NCBI GenBank assembly: GCA_023525975.1
Contig: CM042044.1
Coordinates: 6,930,501-6,994,500, forward strand
Length of the DNA: 64,000 nucleotides
DNA from: Smallanthus sonchifolius
Taxonomy: Eukaryota; Streptophyta; Magnoliopsida; Asterales; Asteraceae
Direction: 5' to 3'
Of this stretch, positions 22,400-33,989 are shown piece after piece. The notes beneath the pieces are model-generated. The model saw only the letters and a program-made list of their open reading frames with translations. It did no database searches and was not told where the DNA came from. How positions within the stretch are numbered: position 1 is the stretch's first letter; each line of letters begins with the position of its first letter. The position numbers and the translations under genes were made by a program.

Positions 22400-23104
22400 T
22401 TAAACCCTACAAAATTCAGCTTCAAACCTTCTTTGTCTATTGATTCTAGCAATAAAATCATCAACTAACTTGTTCAACTCTTCAGCAGGCAAACTCACAT
22501 CCCCATCTCCCTCTATATCCTCATGTTTTTCATCCTCAACTTTTTTTACCACATGTTCTAAACAACTCACATCCTCCACATCATGACCGAATGATTGAGC
22601 CATTCGATCAGCATCCGATTCACAAGTTTCCTCGTCATTATATAATTCAAAAAACTCTTCGTGGTAGTTCTCTTCACAAGTTTTTGATTCAAGTATCTTC
22701 ACTTGTGAGCCCTCAATGATTTTCACACCTTTGAGTTTGTGTGATGGGCGGAGTACTTGAAGTTGATCTAGGCGCTTGCATTCATATTTGTCATGACAAA
22801 TATCATCGTAAGCATCATATTTAAAGACAAAAAAGTTTGATTCTCGCAATAGGAAGATGACAATGAGGTTGCCTACGATGAACAAAGCCTTGCTAGTGAA
22901 GAAAAACGATGTTATCTTAGGAAGAGAGAAAAAGAAAAATACATTGAAGGTGGCACAAAACGGAGGATACCATAAGGGACTAGAACAAAACGAGGTACAT
23001 GCTAACGTAGTCAAAGAATATAAGATGAAATTGTTTAATAGATGGTGCGCCTTATGCTTCTTGATTGCTCGAGTTTTGTAAGTGTGTATCCTCAAAGGAT
23101 TCAT
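22400..23104 (-). CDS. DUF4408/DUF761 domain membrane protein
   Basis: A single-exon frame of 234 codons. Residues about 22-90 are strongly hydrophobic, with two or three membrane-type segments. Within them LPKITSFFFTSKALFIVGNL fits the DUF4408 family, whose members usually read LPK..SFF..PK.LFI.GN. An acidic linker (about 140-200) follows, then the DUF761 block AEELNKLVDDFIARINRQRR near the C-terminus. Proteins of this architecture are common in plants; the molecular function is unknown. The ATG at 23104 is the first in frame and lies about 130 bases from a TATA box. The frame is uninterrupted and flanked only by MITE debris, so I take it as a real gene. Confidence 0.85.
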   Translation of the reverse strand: MNPLRIHTYKTRAIKKHKAHHLLNNFILYSLTTLACTSFCSSPLWYPPFCATFNVFFFFSLPKITSFFFTSKALFIVGNLIVIFLLRESNFFVFKYDAYDDICHDKYECKRLDQLQVLRPSHKLKGVKIIEGSQVKILESKTCEENYHEEFFELYNDEETCESDADRMAQSFGHDVEDVSCLEHVVKKVEDEKHEDIEGDGDVSLPAEELNKLVDDFIARINRQRRFEAEFCRV

Positions 23105-23233
23105 TCTTTAGAGACTATACAAACCGAAAACAAATCTTTCGGAAGAAAGATTTGTAAAAAAAGACTTGTTTCTTATGGTTTGTTTTTAGTTTTATAGTTT
23201 ATATGGCTGAACATAGAGCCCTAGTGATGGTGG

Positions 23234-23243
23234 GATATATAGA
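23234..23243 (-). promoter_or_regulatory. TATA box of the DUF4408/DUF761 gene
   Basis: CTATATATCC on the minus strand, 130 bases upstream of the ATG, in an otherwise mixed-composition region. Confidence 0.5.
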
Positions 23244-23467
23244 GGAAAAAAAGTGGCTTATTTAGTTGGGTTTTCCATCACATGTCACTTTTTTTTTATT
23301 TCTTTAAGTAATTGTGTTACTTTTTTTTAAAGTTAAGGGGGTGATTGATTTTTTAGTGGTGAATTATTGAGGTGCTTTTGCTACCTCCCTTATTGGTGGT
23401 AGTCCATTACTCTCCTTTTTTAACAAGAAAATATCCGTAGTTTACTATGACTTTGATTTCTTGGAAA

Positions 23468-23850
23468 TTATTAAACTACTTGTGAATATTTATCAATATT
23501 TAAAGGTAAATTGGTTTTTAATAATCTAAATTATAACTAATTGATTGAGGGTGATAATTTAAACTTTCAATTTTGTTGTCAATGACAGTCTCAGTAGCAC
23601 AATAATCATAAATTTACACTCGATTAAACTTATTTTCGCTCAAAATGACAATTTTAAATTACATGGAGAAACGTACAAGCGGAATCAAGTGTAAATATAT
23701 GATAATTAGGCTATTGCTACTGCCATTGACAACCAAAGTGATGGTTAAGATTATCACCAGTCAAACTGTTAGTTTGGATTATTATTTGCAAATGTTCATA
23801 TAGTTTTAATTATTAAAAACCAATTTGTAACATTTAAATAATATTAAAAG
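23468..23850. mobile_element. Imperfect foldback MITE
   Basis: GGTAAATTGGTTTTTAATAA at about 23505 pairs with the inverse near 23815. Further in, ATTGTTGTCAATGACAG pairs with TGCCATTGACAACC. No clear target duplication. Confidence 0.45.
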
Positions 23851-23969
23851 GTAACTTCCTATTGTGAGAGGGAGTTACTATAGAGATGTTATAACTTTCA
23901 ATGCATTTGGTACAAGTGTGTTTAACATGTGAATTTGCTTTTTCTTGAACTGTTTCCACATAAATACAA

Positions 23970-24000
23970 CTAGTTTTTTCCCCCGTGCTTCGCGGCATGA
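23970..24000 (-). mobile_element. Helitron-like 3' terminus
   Basis: On the minus strand, GCCGCGAAGCACGGGGG is followed after a T/A-poor spacer by CTAG at 23970, then T. This is the hairpin plus CTAG arrangement of Helitron 3' ends. I could not find the TC end. Confidence 0.45.
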
Positions 24001-24363
24001 GTTTGGACGTTTTTTCCCCGCGTAATACAGATCGTCAAAAACCGTAGAAGCGCACACTAATACTCGTTCCGATGATACCTGATATATAATCATTTATACA
24101 TATTTAACATATATAATAATCCCACATTATGGTACTAATTGAATAACCTTGCAATTTATGCTTAAAATATGTATATTTTGTAATTGCAGGTTATTCGGTG
24201 TTGAAAATACAAATCAAGCTAAATCCTATCAAAAACACCAAGAATTCAAGCTTCTAGAAGGTTTATTCCCGGAGCATTGACCCCGAAGAAGTCAAAATTA
24301 GTCAACAATAGTCAACAGGAACTAAAAGACAAAAGGTGGGAGAAAACTGAGGGATGCACAGCC

Positions 24364-24534
24364 GAATCCGAAATAAGAAAAAAAATAAAAAATAAAAAAT
24401 TCGGATTCGGATATCCGAAATTTTCTAATACCAATATCCGAATCCAAATCCGAATTTTCAGATATTTTGGATTCGGAATTTAGGATAGTTCGGGTTTGGA
24501 TTCGGATTCAGATTTTTTTGAACACCCCTAGTTC
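24364..24534. mobile_element. hAT-type MITE right half (TCGGATATCCG repeats)
   Basis: Bases 24400-24534 contain CGGATTCGGATATCCG repeats and finish TTGAACACCCCTA, the same right terminus as the element ending at 16467. A left terminus was not seen. Confidence 0.5.
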
Positions 24535-24868
24535 TATGTATTAGTTCAAACTTAAAATGGTATGTAAAGAGCAAGTTAAAAGAACATACAGACTTGTCAC
24601 TTTGATCTTACCTCAAACCTGCAAAATTGTGACCAGCAGCATTATTTGTTACAATAAACCTAATCTTTAACCTAATAAATATTTCCAAATTGAGCCTATG
24701 AACCTCCAAACGAAGGAACCTATGATAGTAAACCTGCAAGGCTGAAATATCAAACCAAAGTGAGCCCATGAATATGTAATATTGAACCGAATTGGAACAT
24801 GTGAACCTGCAATTTTGATTTTGGAACTAAACTTGCTTTGAATTGTGATTCGATTGTAAATTATATAC

Positions 24869-26990
24869 CTGATGTGGACGTAATGAGTTGAGAAGGTGAT
24901 GCAAAATTTTGAATATAACAGAAATGTCTTCAACTCTCCTTGCATATTGTGATGGCCTCTATTAAAACATCAGCTACCTCTAAAATATGTAGCTGCAGTT
25001 CCCTGTTTAGTGACCTCAATTCCTTCTTGAAACCTAGAACGTTTGAGTTAGATGTCAGCATGTAGGGGTGAGCTTTTTAAAAAACCCGACCCGATTTCAG
25101 AAAGCCCGGCCCGACCCGTTACCCGATTTCCAGAAATTGAAGACCCGAGGACCGGCCCTACTGTTATATACGGGTGATCGGTCTTTACGGGTTCGGGTCT
25201 ATTCGGGTTAGGGTTTTTCATAAATCCCGACATTTCCTTCTCCGACGTCTTGATGTCTGCCCCAAATCAAATAGATCTTGTTCTGTAGATGATGATTTCG
25301 CTGCATTGATCTGTACATCGGACCAGAAACACTTCCTTAGATGATGATTTCGCCATCAAGGACATGCCACACAAATTTTTAAAGGGAATTTAACAATCTG
25401 CTAAATTATTAAAAATGTTGCTAATTTTGGAAATGAAATTATCACATACCAAGATTTGGGATTACATATGAACTATAAGAACTACGATTACAGAAATACA
25501 AACAATTATAAAAATGTGTTTACAATCTATAATGGTCTCGAGCAACATGTTTTCAAGAAGTCAATACACATGTAAGTGCTCATGAAAGTCATAATGCAAC
25601 AATACAAGCATGCTGAGAATCAATCATCACAACAAAACTATATGTGATCAAATCATATAGTATATACAATGGAAAATGGGTTATTTTAATAAGTATAGGG
25701 GTGTGCTATTATAAAGAAACGTACAGTGTAACTGGAACCATATAGTAGGTAAGTCCCTTGAATAGGAGGGGGAGGTTCTGGAGCAGAGCTTGGGTCTTGT
25801 TCATAATCCTTGTACAGCTTGTAATACGGTGGCGGAGGTGGATAAGTTGTTGTCGCCATTTACAATTAGTTTTTTTTTCCTGAAACGGCAATGTCATTCA
25901 AAAGTTAAATAAATCGTAAAAAAAATTATTACACGAACCGAACTGATTCGTCCATTTGCTTCAAAGACACAAAAACACACAATGTTATCAAAACTTCAGT
26001 TTTAGTCAGAACTATAACCTCAAGAGCAGGATGTTAAAAGACCAGCTCCACAAGCATGGAGTTTTAGGGCTTCAAATGTTCACACAAAGAAATGGTAATT
26101 CAATCCCAAATATATTCTATCAAAACTATGAATTTAAGATTGATAAGTAGTCCCTGTCAAAGACCACGCAAATCAATTAGTTTCTACATTCAACACATAA
26201 CCACAGAGCGATTTCACAATCGTTAAACATCAACCCTCAGATAATTCTTTCGAAAACTCTAGGAAAGTAATCTAATCAATAGGTACAAATTAACAAAGTA
26301 GGCACCACTTTGATCATTTGCATACACTTTAGGTTTCATTTTCTTCTAAATTTTAACTATATATACAAAAATTGGAACAACAATTGTAAGTCAAATTCAA
26401 CAAAAGCACAAACATTGTACTACAATCAAAATAATATTTTCTATTAATAATATTTTCTATATACCAGTAGAACAACCCACAACATTAAGCTAACGCACAC
26501 ATTTTCCCAAGAAGTTCCTTATCAACAAAAAAACAAACCCAGACTACCAATTCTAAACAATTTAAACAAATTTCAAGCTAAAACCCTCTAATTGGCCGGC
26601 AAAATTTATGTTAGTCAGCGAAAGTAATCTTATGTGCCATTCTAAACATCATCATAAAGAAAGGCATTCAATGAATCTACAACTGTATATTTAATTTGCA
26701 TAACAAAAATGAAATAGAGAATAATATGAATGGAGGTCAACTATGTGATGCAACTTGAAATTGAAATCAACGTGTATTTAAAAAGATCGACAGTGGGAAA
26801 CTGAAGGTGAAAGCAACCTACATCTTCCTGCCGGATACTTCCAGGTCGGAGTTCATCACCGACGCCTTGAATAAACCTTCCACGACGTGCTGATTTCTTC
26901 AGATCGTCGACCTCGGAGATCATGAACTCCAACGCTTTGAATAAACCTTCCGTCTATGAATCCTGATGGAGAACTAAGGATTTCGATTAG
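24869..26990 (-). pseudogene. MED7: Mediator complex subunit 7 (MED7) pseudogene
   Basis: The exon 25859-25725 starts MATTTYPPPPPYYKLYKDY and contains SAPEPPPPI, the conserved beginning of plant MED7, and ends at a good GTACGT donor. The exon 25033-24869 carries FKKELRSLNRELQLHILE and, one frame away, YARRVEDISVIFKILHHLL, also MED7. Two bases are missing where ERPSQ should be (after VLIE), causing a frameshift. The short exon that should sit between these (the DVLPSLE..GVRQLYP part) is not found. Nor is the C-terminal exon after SLRPHQ. A likely 5' UTR exon at about 26990-26815 contains a duplicated GAAGGTTTATTCAA block, and an acceptor TTTCAG lies 22 bases before the ATG. MED7 is a core subunit of the middle Mediator module linking activators to RNA polymerase II. 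This copy cannot make it, so a functional copy should exist elsewhere. Confidence 0.8.
25063..25235. mobile_element. MITE remnant with CCCGACCCG repeats in the MED7 intron
   Basis: GTAGGGGTGAGCTTTTTAAA is a hAT-type terminus like those with TAGGGGTG elsewhere. The body has AAACCCGACCCG and inverse CGGGTTCGGGTC words. It lies where the missing MED7 exon is expected, so insertion may have accompanied the loss. Confidence 0.45.
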
Positions 26991-27269
26991 AGATTTTTTT
27001 GAAATCATCAGGTTAGAGAAGAAGAATGAAGAGGCTGCGATAGGAATTAGGGTTGGGAATTAAAAAAATTCGGGTTATCAGGCATTTTGTTAGATCTGGA
27101 TATCAGGTTATGGGACGGGTTAGTGACCCGCGTGTTGATGTAGAATGGGTAAAAATTGCATGGGCGGGAAAATGTCTTTGAGAGTGAACGTGAAGCTGCG
27201 AGGTGTCAAAAATTGTTAAAGATTTAAATGTTTAGAATATATATACAGTGTAAATGTTAATAACTAGTT

Positions 27270-27500
27270 TTGATAGCTACCCCCTGTGGCATGGCACGTA
27301 ATGGATACTAAATATGAACGTTAAAACATACGAAAGAAAAAAAAAAACAAAAATAAAGAAAGTTGAATAAATAATAACCAAAAAAATCATATGCCCCCAC
27401 CCAAGTATCGAACCTGGGCGGACATGGGGAAGTATTTTAATCAAAGTGTAACAACAAACTCTACCATGGAAGACTTTTGTTTTATTAAGTGGTGATAAGA
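27270..27500 (-). mobile_element. Possible tRNA-derived SINE
   Basis: On the minus strand TGGTAGAGTTTG (A-box-like) is followed by CCAGGTTCGATACTTGG (B-box-like), then A+T-rich sequence. The spacing is longer than in a tRNA. No duplication found. Bases 27501-28077 are A+T-rich with no gene; a weak Helitron-like CTAG end lies near 27930. Confidence 0.4.
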
Positions 27501-28077
27501 AATAAAAAAAAAAACGCATCTAGACCGCCCCAAAAGCTCCATAAATCAAAATAAAAGAAAACAACCAACCATTATATGGCACATGTCTTAACCGATCAAA
27601 TCAACCAATATAGAATAAGTACTCTTAATATCCGTTTTTCATGTCTCTCTCTTCTATTAAATAATAATGATTTATATAATTTTTTTATAAAATGATTTTT
27701 ATTTTATAAAGTTAGGTTTGTTCATAAAACAATTTTATAAATTGAACATTTCCTTCATTATTTTAATAAAACATTTTTAAAAAAAATAACTATATAACGT
27801 TTTCAGAATTTATATTAAAAAAAAACTATATAATATGTTATAAATATGTAATATGTAAATTTTTATTACTAAATATAAATTATATTTATTCAACCACGTA
27901 ATGCACAAGATTCAAGATTCTAACCTAGGATTCTAATCCAGTAATATAAATAAATTAAATTTTTTTTAATGCTACCTCCACATTCTCTCGTTTACAGTCG
28001 TTTCTCTGTTTCGATTGACGTCTTAAAAGAAAGAATATGCTTTTTGGCAGTTGGGCCACAAAACAAGTGACCCACAG

Positions 28078-29922
28078 TAGTGGTGCACAAATCGGTTCAA
28101 CCCGACCCAAACCGGTTTGGTTAACGAAAAGTCAAAACCGGTTTGGACCTAAACCGGTTCGAGTTAAACCGGTTTTAGGAATGGAAATTGTCAAACCGGT
28201 CAAACCGGTTAGGGTAGGTTACAAACCGGTTTGCCCTTTAAACCGGTTTTTATTAAAAAAAATTCAAATAAATTTTATATTTTTAATATAAAATCCAAAA
28301 AAAAATATAACAAAATTAAATTCAACGTTTATTAATATTTGAAAAGTTCAGAAATTAAAAAACATGATAAGATAAAATTATAAACTTGTAAAACATTACA
28401 AAAAATATAACAAATATAAAACATTAAGTTCAACGTTTTATTTTGTGGAATATTGATTGATTATTCTTGTGCGTTGTCTTCGGAACTAGAGCTTCGTAGC
28501 CTTGCATCTTCAGCTAGTTTTTCATCGGTGACTGTTTCGGATATTCCAAGATCAACCTCATTGTTGTGTATGATTTCTTCGGCTTGAATTTCGTCTTCGA
28601 GAGAAGTTTGGTCTTGTATCCTATCCATCGCATTCAAATGATCCTTCAAGCAAATGCACATTTCCATCGCTAGGAGGGTGAGTCTAGTCCTTCGTATCGA
28701 TAATACCCTGCCACTAAAAGAAAACGCAGATTCCGAAGCTACCGTGGAAGCTTGGACAGTTAGTACATCACGGGCCATGGCTGAAATAATCGGAAACGAA
28801 GCTTCGTTTTTTTTCTACCATGCCAAAATATCAAACTCCTCAAAAACGCGATATTCAATATATAAAATAAATTTCCGTCGGTGTGTAGATATTCAAACAA
28901 GTCAAACGTGATTGTACGTTTCATCATTTGCCACGTATTGGGATCAACCCAATGCGCGGTAACGCAAAGGTACGAATCGGGTATACCATGTGGAGCCGAC
29001 CAAACATCGGTGGTTAAGTTTGCACCGGTTTGCAAATTTTCAAAACCCAAAATTAATTCTTTTTTTCACATTTTTATACAATCTCGTCTAAGGGTTGTAC
29101 GACTTACTTGATGATAACGTGGTTGGAGTGTCTCTTAAATCATCTTTGTCAAGCGCGGATTGTCAAAGTGGTTGAACGGCAATCCTTCTTGAATCACTAA
29201 CCTCGCCATTCGATCTCGGACAATATTTGGATCAAAGTTCCAAATTCCTCCTTCGCTTGTCATCGAGGCTTGACCTTCACTTGGAATTCCCTTCAAGGAC
29301 GGGTAAGATTTTTCCATATGCGTTTTCAAACTAGTGTTTGAATCTTTCCCCAAAAACGCACCACACATCTTGCACCGAGCACGTTCCTTCCCGTTTGACA
29401 ACAAACATAGATCGTAATTGCACCAAATTGCCGGATTTCTCGTTGTTGCAAGAATTTCCACAACGGTAACTTCGTTTGAGGAACCACCAACACCAAAACT
29501 TGCCATGTTTTTTTTTTTAGAGTTTAGAGAGCGTTTTTGACGGGTTTTAAGAGCGGTTTTAGAGATTAGAGAGTGTAAAGAGAGGTGTGATCAACCCTAA
29601 ACACCCCCACCTATTTATAGTGTTTTAAGAGTGCAAATGGGGCCAAAAAAAGGGCCAATATCGACCCAAACGGCTATATAGCCGTTGCCCAACGGCTATT
29701 TTATGCCCAACGGTTCAAACCGGTTCAAATCGGTTTGAAAACCGGTTATCCAACCCGGTTCAAAAAAACCGGTTTCAAACCATCACATCCAGAAATAAAC
29801 AAACCGGTTTCAAACCGGCGGTTTTTGGGCAACCCGAACCGGTTTGGTCCTAACCGGTTCAACCCAAACCGGTTTGCCGGTTTGGACCGGGTTAAAAAAA
29901 ACCGGTTTTTTTTGCACCTCTA
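28078..29922 (-). mobile_element. hAT element copy 1, internally deleted, 1.85 kb
   Basis: The ends are TAGTGGTGCACAAA and, inverted, TAGAGGTGCAAAA. Both subterminal regions (28085-28250 and 29700-29915) are packed with AAACCGGTTT-type repeats, more than seven at each end. This is the usual layout of hAT transposase binding sites. I could not find an 8-bp target duplication. The transposase is on the minus strand. Confidence 0.75.
28461..29506 (-). pseudogene. hAT transposase, deletion derivative (copy 1)
   Basis: 29506-29135 encodes the BED-type N-terminus (CKMCGAFLGKD, then HMEK), followed by a frame break. 29050-28860 encodes NLTTDVWSAPHGIPDSY and TFDLFEYLHT, the start of the RNase H-like core. 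A deletion then fuses it to the last part before the dimerisation region. 28778-28461 is the C-terminal hAT dimerisation block (SESAFSFSGRVLSIRRTRL). Compared with copy 2, the deletion removes about 290 codons. The Cys of HMEKSCP is Tyr here, which would cost a zinc ligand. A TAG replaces a Trp codon near 28817. Non-functional. Confidence 0.8.
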
Positions 29923-31212
29923 CAGGCAGTCAAAATGGGCTGATTAATTGTGTGCCCTACAACTTTTGACTTTGGCCCATTCTTTGTCCTTTTTGTTTTT
30001 TACTTCGCGTGAAGCCTGAAATTTATCCAATTGGACGTTTGTATTTTCTTTTTTTGATTTGTTTTTTATTTTCTATCATCGTGTATGGATAACATACTTG
30101 CCAAGAGTGCTTTGGTTGTTTAATGTGACCACATGTTTATTTAAAAATAAAAATAAAAATACAAAAGATATAGGTTTAAAATTACAGAAATAGTCTTTTA
30201 GCGGTAAAAAGACTAAACCGTCATTGATTTAACAGAATAACTTAACGACAATTAGTCTAAAGAATGAAATCTGTTACAAAAACATACATAAAGGATGTCT
30301 ACTGTGTTTTTTAAAGATAAAACCTGCAATTCCATATAACTGTAAAGGACGTTTTCTATATTTTTTTCTATGATTTACTACGCTTGACAATCATTGTCTT
30401 CATTGATCACCACATGTCAATATTTACTCTCATAGACCAATATTGACCTAATTCCCTTTCACTAACCATTATCAACCAAACTAACCAATATTAATTTTCA
30501 TCGACCAATATTGAGTTATTGACTCTCATTAAACAACAAGGGTGGCTCTACAGTATAAGCAACTAAAGCAACCGCTTTATGCCTTCAAATTTTAAGTGCC
30601 CAAAAATTACATAAACTACTTCAATCTATATTATAATGTAAAAAAATATGTGATAATTTATCAACGTTTATGTTTTAGAGAGAAGTCATAATCTGTCAAC
30701 TTTTGTGTTAACATTATACGTTTTCACGCTCCATAAAATTACATTTTAGTAATTTTTATACATTTAGAAAACTTTCACAAAAAACCACAATTTTGATGTT
30801 CGCTTTAGACTCCAAAATATGTTGAGTCGCATCTGTTAAACAATATTTTTATCATATATCATTATTGACCAATATTAATAGTTATTGACCTTAATTGATT
30901 AATAAAGACTCACATTGACTTATATTGCCTGAATTATATTTTCTAACTTTTACGACAGTCTTCGTGACTGAATTATATTTCAGTTTTTACTAATGTTGTG
31001 TTATCTTTTGTGACTGATTATGCGACCAAATTATATTTCAACTTTTTAGTTACCTTTTTATATCCTTTCAAGGCTAATTTGCGACCAAATATTATTTTTT
31101 GGAAAAAATTACAATCAGTATTCAAACTGGATTTGGTTTATTTTTTTATATTTTCAAAATGTTAACTATGGTCAGATTTGCAATTGAATTTTGTTTTAGT
31201 TTTTAAAAATTA
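29923..31212. other. Non-genic A+T-rich stretch
   Basis: No credible gene. Bases 30400-30950 contain many copies of ACCAATATTGA-like words (for example 30428, 30469, 30510, 30868), a loose repeat of unknown origin. GGGTGGCTCTACAGTATAAG at 30540 resembles a hAT terminus but no partner was found. Confidence 0.35.
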
Positions 31213-31250
31213 CTAGAATTATACCCCGCGTGTTGCGGCGGATGGCGCGT
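31213..31250 (-). mobile_element. Helitron-like 3' terminus
   Basis: On the minus strand CCGCCGCAACACGCGGGG forms a hairpin followed by TATAATT and CTAG at 31213. The other end was not identified. A tRNA-like SINE remnant may lie at 31400-31470 (minus; AGCTGGTTAGTC and GGGTTTGACCCC). Confidence 0.5.
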
Positions 31251-31639
31251 TGTGACATTCGGTTACGATCGAACCAAAATGTATGTAGAAATAAGCACGA
31301 TGTGGCGGCGGCATTGGACCATATAAAAATTCACGTCAAAACATTAATAAAAATAAGCATGTTGATTTCCCACACGTTATGACAAGGTTAAAAAAAAAGA
31401 CAAAAAAATTGTCTTGCCTGGGGTCAAACCCGAGTGTATAGCGACAGACTAACCAGCTAGGCTGGGTCCTTGTTTGCTTAAATTATACAAACTACTTGTA
31501 TTTAGACATAAATAATCCTGGAAATTTAAAAAAGAAAAGTGCTAATCTTACTTGTACCAATTGCAAATAAAGCTGTAAAATATCTACAGTAAATTTCCTC
31601 ACAATGGGAATTTACTTTTAAACATTTATTTAATTTGTA

Positions 31640-32490
31640 ACCGGTTTTAAATGAAAAGTAAGAGTATTGTGAATGGATGAAATGTTTTACGAAAAGAAGC
31701 TGGCAAATGTTTTAAAGGAAGTCTATAACTATCTAATATCTTTAATGGAAAGGAATTGACAAACGAAGTCTGGGAAGTACTTCCCAGCCTTATGGCAAAT
31801 TTGGGTCATAAGTATAACATGGATAGCGCCTATGTGGCTTATCAATGGGTATTACGGTTGTACAACTGGTGATGGTAGTGATGACGGTCACTCGGGGTTA
31901 ACGTGACCCGTGAATGGTAAGACCTTGCAAGACAGATGAGTCCTAAGGGAGATGGTATTACCTTAACGACCTATGAGCCTTAAGCGCGATGGAACTACCT
32001 TGGTGACTCACGAGTCTCAAGGGCGATGAAAAACGGAAAACAAAATGAACTCGACGGAATGAATGACAATACATATTAGTTAATATATGTATGACTTAAA
32101 ATGAATGTTGAATCTGAATAATAAGTCATGTTTTCTTACAAATGAATGATTAAGCCCTAAAGAATGAATGAATGAATGAACGAACGAATAACAAATCATT
32201 TCCTAAAACAAACAAAAGACTTGAACTCACCAACGTTAGCTGAATTTTAGTATGTATATCACGTTAATGCTAGAGAAATGATTAATAGATGTTGTTTGGC
32301 GATTCTGAAGAGTTACGCGGCATGAGAGTTCTGGCATCTCGTTTGAATGTTGTTGAATGTTGAATGTATTGAATGAATGTTTTAGATGGTTGTGATTTTA
32401 AGACAATGTAATGACGCTTATTTTTACTACTAATGCATGTTTGAAGTTTAAGAATTGTTTGTTGTTGTGTAAACCCAATACGTTCGGCCT
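31640..32490. other. LTR-retrotransposon-like remnant
   Basis: The stretch has three diverged units of the type GATGGTATTACCTTAACGAC / GATGGAACTACCTTGGTGAC with CGAGTCTCAAGGGCGATG, then GAATGAATGAATGAATGAAC, then GAACTCACCAACGTTAGC. The last resembles the part of the gypsy LTR at 43355 where TTACTCACCAACTATTTT precedes the LTR end. Probably the LTR of another gypsy element; borders not found. Confidence 0.35.
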
Positions 32491-32519
32491 CCCATGTTTG
32501 GAGCCTTACGGGATACCCT

Positions 32520-32662
32520 TAATTATAACCATAACCGATTGATCGGTTAACCAAAGATCTTTAACCATAACCGTCAGTTAATTTTGGTTATCAGTTAATT
32601 CGGTTCGGTGACGATTCGGTTATCGGTTAATGGTTAAGGTTTGCTCTCCCCTATGCATGCCT
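32520..32662. mobile_element. MITE-like remnant with GGTTAA/TTAACC repeats
   Basis: It has repeated ACCATAACCG and CGGTTATCGGTTAA words and ends in GCTCTCCCCTA, a hAT-type right terminus. Similar CGGTT-rich sequence occurs at 33120-33240. Confidence 0.4.
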
Positions 32663-33559
32663 AATGCATTTTTTATGCAATCAAGCCTAATACTTGACAT
32701 CCAAATTGCAAGCCAAATATTTCATGGTGGATCAGGACGAGAATGAATCCCATAATCCAGGACATACTCATCTTGGAGCTTATGTTTATCATTGCCGCTC
32801 ATCTTAGAGCTTATGTCGATCATAGCCGTCTGAGAGTCCTACTTGAGCAGGAGGAGCATCCAATCCGTACCTAGCTAGTATTAACGTTAGGCGCCAAACA
32901 TGCAACCTGGTATCAAATTTTGAGCTAAGTTCGTAATTTTTCAATCATGGTATCAAATATAACGAACGGGTTATGCATGTGTTGCGGCGGTTCCTTTTGA
33001 ATAAAATTTTATCAAACTTATATAAAAATAAGCGTGTGGCAACGATATGTTTGAAGTTTTATAAAACATTATATCTGGAAAGAAACAAAATATGTCTTAT
33101 CAGTAAAAAATCATAAAAACGATACCGATAACCGAAGTTCGATCAGTATCGGTTTAGTTCGGTTCGTTTGATTACCGGCAATCGGTATAGTCTACGACAC
33201 AAAAAAATATAAATTATTTTTAACACACCTCGGTTCGAAAAAACATATATATATATATATATATATATATAGGGGAGGGTTCTAGAGAAAACCAAGAGTT
33301 AGGTGAAAACCAAGAAAACCAACTTTTAACCATTAATTAAATTGATCAATGGATGAGATTAATCAGTGACAAATTTGTAAATAATCATTAGTTTTATTGA
33401 TTAATTTTAATGGTTCAGGTGTAATTTAGGTGTATCAACACTTTTTAATTAGGGAAATCCCACTCTCTAACTCCTATCACTTTTTTTTTATCCTTTATCC
33501 ATTTTTTTCTATAAAGAATCAAAGACTTTGTAACAAGCAATTAACAGACTTTTTTTTCC

Positions 33560-33975
33560 AGAATTTTTTGATATGTTTACATATGCGTTTACGTATGTGT
33601 AAACAAACTTACATAAGTGTTTAGGTATATGTAAACAAGTTACAAGTGTGTTACGTATATGTAAACAATAAACTATAATGAAAAAGAAGAAACCAACATA
33701 CAAATTACGTAACTAGCATGATAACACGTGTATACGTATATGTAAAGGATAAACAATAACGGAAAACAAGAAACCCGTAAACGAATTATGTAACTGATAT
33801 ATGTAAACATGTGACTACGTATGTGTAAACATATGAGTTATACGTATATGTAATCCACTGACTTAAAATTGAAACTACAAGACATACTTAAATACATGTA
33901 TTTACGTATATGTAAACATGTGTTTAAGAGTTGTAAACCTTGTTAAACATGTGTTTACCTATACGTAAGCAAATC
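33560..33975. repeat. Array of TACGTATATGTAAACA-type motifs
   Basis: About a dozen irregularly spaced copies of GTAAACA or TGTTTAC, mostly embedded in TTACGTATATGTAAAC, on both strands within 400 bases near the left end of element (i). A similar GTTTACAC/GTGTAAA array lies inside element (ii). These look like subterminal protein-binding repeats. Confidence 0.65.
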
Positions 33976-33989
33976 TGAACCTGAAATCC

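Noticed and set aside
27403..27480. tRNA gene
   Set aside because: B and A box-like words are present but too far apart and no cloverleaf can be drawn; SINE debris is more likely. The same holds for 31400-31470 and 51803-51860.
33560..33975. CRISPR-like array
   Set aside because: The repeats are short, irregularly spaced, on both strands and in a plant nuclear sequence.
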